In this document: positions 34,801-35,498 of the stretch, in pieces | Layout of the letters: each line of letters opens with the position of its first letter | Numbering within the stretch: the stretch's first letter is position 1 | Assembly: GCA_900299255.1 (NCBI GenBank) | Contig: OMJB01000012.1 | Location: 1 to 35,498 of the forward strand | Reading direction: 5' to 3' | Origin: Sphingobacteriales bacterium | GTDB taxonomy: Bacteria; Bacteroidota; Bacteroidia; Chitinophagales; Chitinophagaceae | DNA length: 35,498 bases | The notes under the pieces: model-generated | What the model was told of the DNA's origin: nothing | Seen by the model: only the letters and a program-made list of their open reading frames with translations | The model's database searches: none | Position numbers and translations under genes: made by a program

Positions 34801-35498
34801 TATAAGCATTAGGCAATGGATCAATATTAATAGTAACACTGCCAGTCATTGTATTCACACAACCTGTTGCAGTCGTTGTTGCAACAACTGAGTAAGTACC
34901 AGCAGATGTCTGCAGGCCAAAATCAATACCAGTTCCAGTACCCGGCATTGGGCTACCAACAGCAACTGCACCGTTCATTAACTGATATGTGGTACCTGTA
35001 TTTGTTCCATCGAGATTAACGTGAACACCGCTGCCACCAGCACAATAGTTACCTCCACCGGTAACATTATGTAATGCAGGCAGAGGGGTGATTGCAATCG
35101 TCACGCTACCGCTCATCGTAGCAGTACATCCGGTGGCAATATTCATTGCTGCCACAGAATAAACGCCAGCTGCTGTCTGCAAACCAAAATCAAGTGCGCG
35201 ACCCGTTCCGGTTAATGCCCCACCAACTGGGCTGGTGCCGTTCATTAACTGATATTGAACGCCAGTATTGGAACCTGCTAAACCAACGTGCACACCTGCG
35301 CCGCCAGTACAATAGTTACCGCCACCTGTTACCGAGTAAACAGCAGGCAGTGGATTAACTCCTACAGTAGCACTGCCAGACATATTTCCTGTACATGTTG
35401 TTGCAGTAGTATTAGCCACAACAGTATAAATTCCAAGTGCAGTCTGCGCGCCGAAGTTAATTGGAGACCCGGTGCTGCCAGGAACTGCAGCACCTACC
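31847..35498 (-). CDS. large secreted repeat protein with T9SS type A sorting domain (C-terminal part)
   Basis: The open frame runs out of the window; over 1200 residues are visible. From the N-terminal side it has nine complete repeats of about 89 residues plus part of a tenth. Each starts near VTGGGNYCAGGAGVHVGL, continues YQL.NG...G..M.GTG..IDFG.QT.AGTYTV.AT and has a second Cys in the TTGC region. Three Ig/PKD-like domains of about 90 residues follow (about 32170-32940; VCEGTNVTFTALTTNGGTAPAYQW, VCQGTPVVFSASV, AAGQTATFTASVS). The final 90 residues are a T9SS type A sorting domain with MPNPSKGEFTVKG and NGMYMLNLKSESGSKVFHLVIEQ. It is thus exported through the type IX system and fixed to or released from the cell surface, probably as an adhesin or surface-layer protein. 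The N terminus and signal peptide lie outside the window. Confidence 0.9.
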   Translation of the reverse strand, partial: VGAAVPGSTGSPINFGAQTALGIYTVVANTTATTCTGNMSGSATVGVNPLPAVYSVTGGGNYCTGGAGVHVGLAGSNTGVQYQLMNGTSPVGGALTGTGRALDFGLQTAAGVYSVAAMNIATGCTATMSGSVTIAITPLPALHNVTGGGNYCAGGSGVHVNLDGTNTGTTYQLMNGAVAVGSPMPGTGTGIDFGLQTSAGTYSVVATTTATGCVNTMTGSVTINIDPLPNAYTVMGGGNYCSGGTGVDVNLSNSDAGVIYQLINGAGPVGTALSGSGSSIDFGMQTVSGIYSVIATNTTTGCTNAMGSTVTVGINPLPTVFAVGGGGNYCAGGTGVHVTLANSTTGVSYQLKMGGSPVGLPMPGTGSALDFGLQATPGTYTVEATNTATTCTNIMGGSVTIGVNPLPNVYTVASSGSNYCAGGSGIDIWLNNSDAGINYQLLMGTTAMGAAMPGSGSMIDFGNQLVAGAYHVVAVNASTGCASNMTGVVSVVVNPLPATYTVTGGGAYCNGASGVHIGLSGSGVGISYQLKLAGVNDGAPVIGGSGAIDFGLRTSAGSYTVVATDPATTCTKNMGGTATVAVNPIPSTFTVTGGGNYCAGGAGVHIGLSGSTTGVNYQLYRGGATLAGSPMAGTGLGIDFGAIVIPGIYTVVATDIAAGCSRTMTGSQTVGTTPAPVAYNVIGGGNFCPGGAGVHVGISGSAIGVNYQLFRGTVPVGSAVLGSGSAIDFGSQTIAGTYTVVGTNTTTGCTSNMSGSAIVILNTLPTAYNVIGGGNYCAGGAGVHVGLSNSALGINYTLYNGFSLVSSVLGTGGPLDFGPQTAAGTYSVLATNSTTTCQASMTGSVTVVVNPVVSPIVAVSTGAGVGDTVCEGTNVTFTALTTNGGTAPAYQWTVNGAIASVGSTYTYAPANGDIVGVTMTSSAACATPAVVGSSVTMTVDPNLMPTVGVSANPGTVVCQGTPVVFSASVIGGGSTPGFTWMKNGTTAGTSSTYSYIPSNGDVVYCVLNSNYHCRLANSASSSHITMEVDVLTTPSVVVNVYPGTNIAAGQTATFTASVSNAGPLPTYQWLVNSVPVPGATLPTFVTSTLNNNDTVTCQVLSSGGCAGILGAGSSVVHIYGTGVHQVAGNGSDIKLMPNPSKGEFTVKGSLGSLASEDVTAEVTNMLGQVIFKSVIQSHNGEINEHISLGSNLANGMYMLNLKSESGSKVFHLVIEQ
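32940..35498 (-). repeat. tandem repeats of about 267 bases coding for Cys-paired domains
   Basis: The GGGNYC-type anchor recurs near 33172, 33439, 33706, 33970, 34238, 34507, 34771, 35039 and 35308, a spacing of 264-269 bases (about 89 codons). The DNA copies are clearly diverged from each other while the protein pattern is kept, so the array is old rather than freshly amplified. Confidence 0.9.

Noticed and set aside
32940-35498. Regular 267-base repeats as a possible CRISPR or other non-coding array
   Set aside because: The period is a multiple of coding triplets, the copies are diverged, and all lie in one open frame with a T9SS domain. They are protein repeats.

Overview
The window looks like chromosomal DNA of a Bacteroidota bacterium, most likely in the Chitinophagales/Chitinophagaceae (lineage is an inference). 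The signs are a C-terminal type IX secretion (T9SS) sorting domain, a TolB-like/beta-barrel fusion protein, TPR-adenylate cyclase, PspC/PadR and OstA/MCE gene arrangements typical of the phylum, and several promoters that fit the Bacteroidota consensus TTG-N17-23-TAnnTTTG. I see no tRNA, rRNA, insertion sequence, prophage or CRISPR array.

Layout. 1-290: 5' end of a GlcD-like FAD oxidase (minus). 469-1881: secreted protein with a type-1 periplasmic-binding fold. 1885-2669: vanZ-like and gcvH, overlapping by one base (minus). 3044-6373: B12-dependent ribonucleotide reductase with a long leader containing a perfect DnaA box. 6458-9415: DUF3298 lipoprotein, a frameshifted GNAT acetyltransferase, a Uma2-like nuclease-fold protein and a second GNAT. 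9530-13484: DUF4476 protein, POTRA-less Omp85-type barrel, SDR oxidoreductase and TIGR02757 protein. 13686-15577: TPR/adenylate cyclase broken by a one-base deletion. 15841-16296: small lipoprotein. 16440-20144 (minus): padR, a large PspC gene split by an in-frame TAA, a small PspC gene and a YjjG-type nucleotidase. 20363-23466: Nudix hydrolase, ABC exporter and outer-membrane protein. 23494-26291 (minus): mlaD/MCE followed by an OstA/LptA-like gene. 26654-27433: MerR-like regulator. 27624-31004: pseudo-protease/beta-propeller/Omp85-type barrel protein. 31100-31738: metallo-beta-lactamase-fold hydrolase. 31847 to the window end: a large repeat-rich T9SS cargo protein.

The recurring theme is the cell envelope: lipid and LPS transport (MCE, OstA), outer-membrane barrels, PspC proteins under a PadR repressor, and a secreted adhesin-like protein. 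The best candidate for a little-described system is the padR-pspC-pspC(-yjjG) operon. It has a clear palindromic operator over its own -33 element and no PspA. Three genes within 12 kb carry single lesions (two one-base G/C-run deletions and one in-frame stop). These are either real decay or consensus errors and should be resolved before anyone interprets the genes as truncated.
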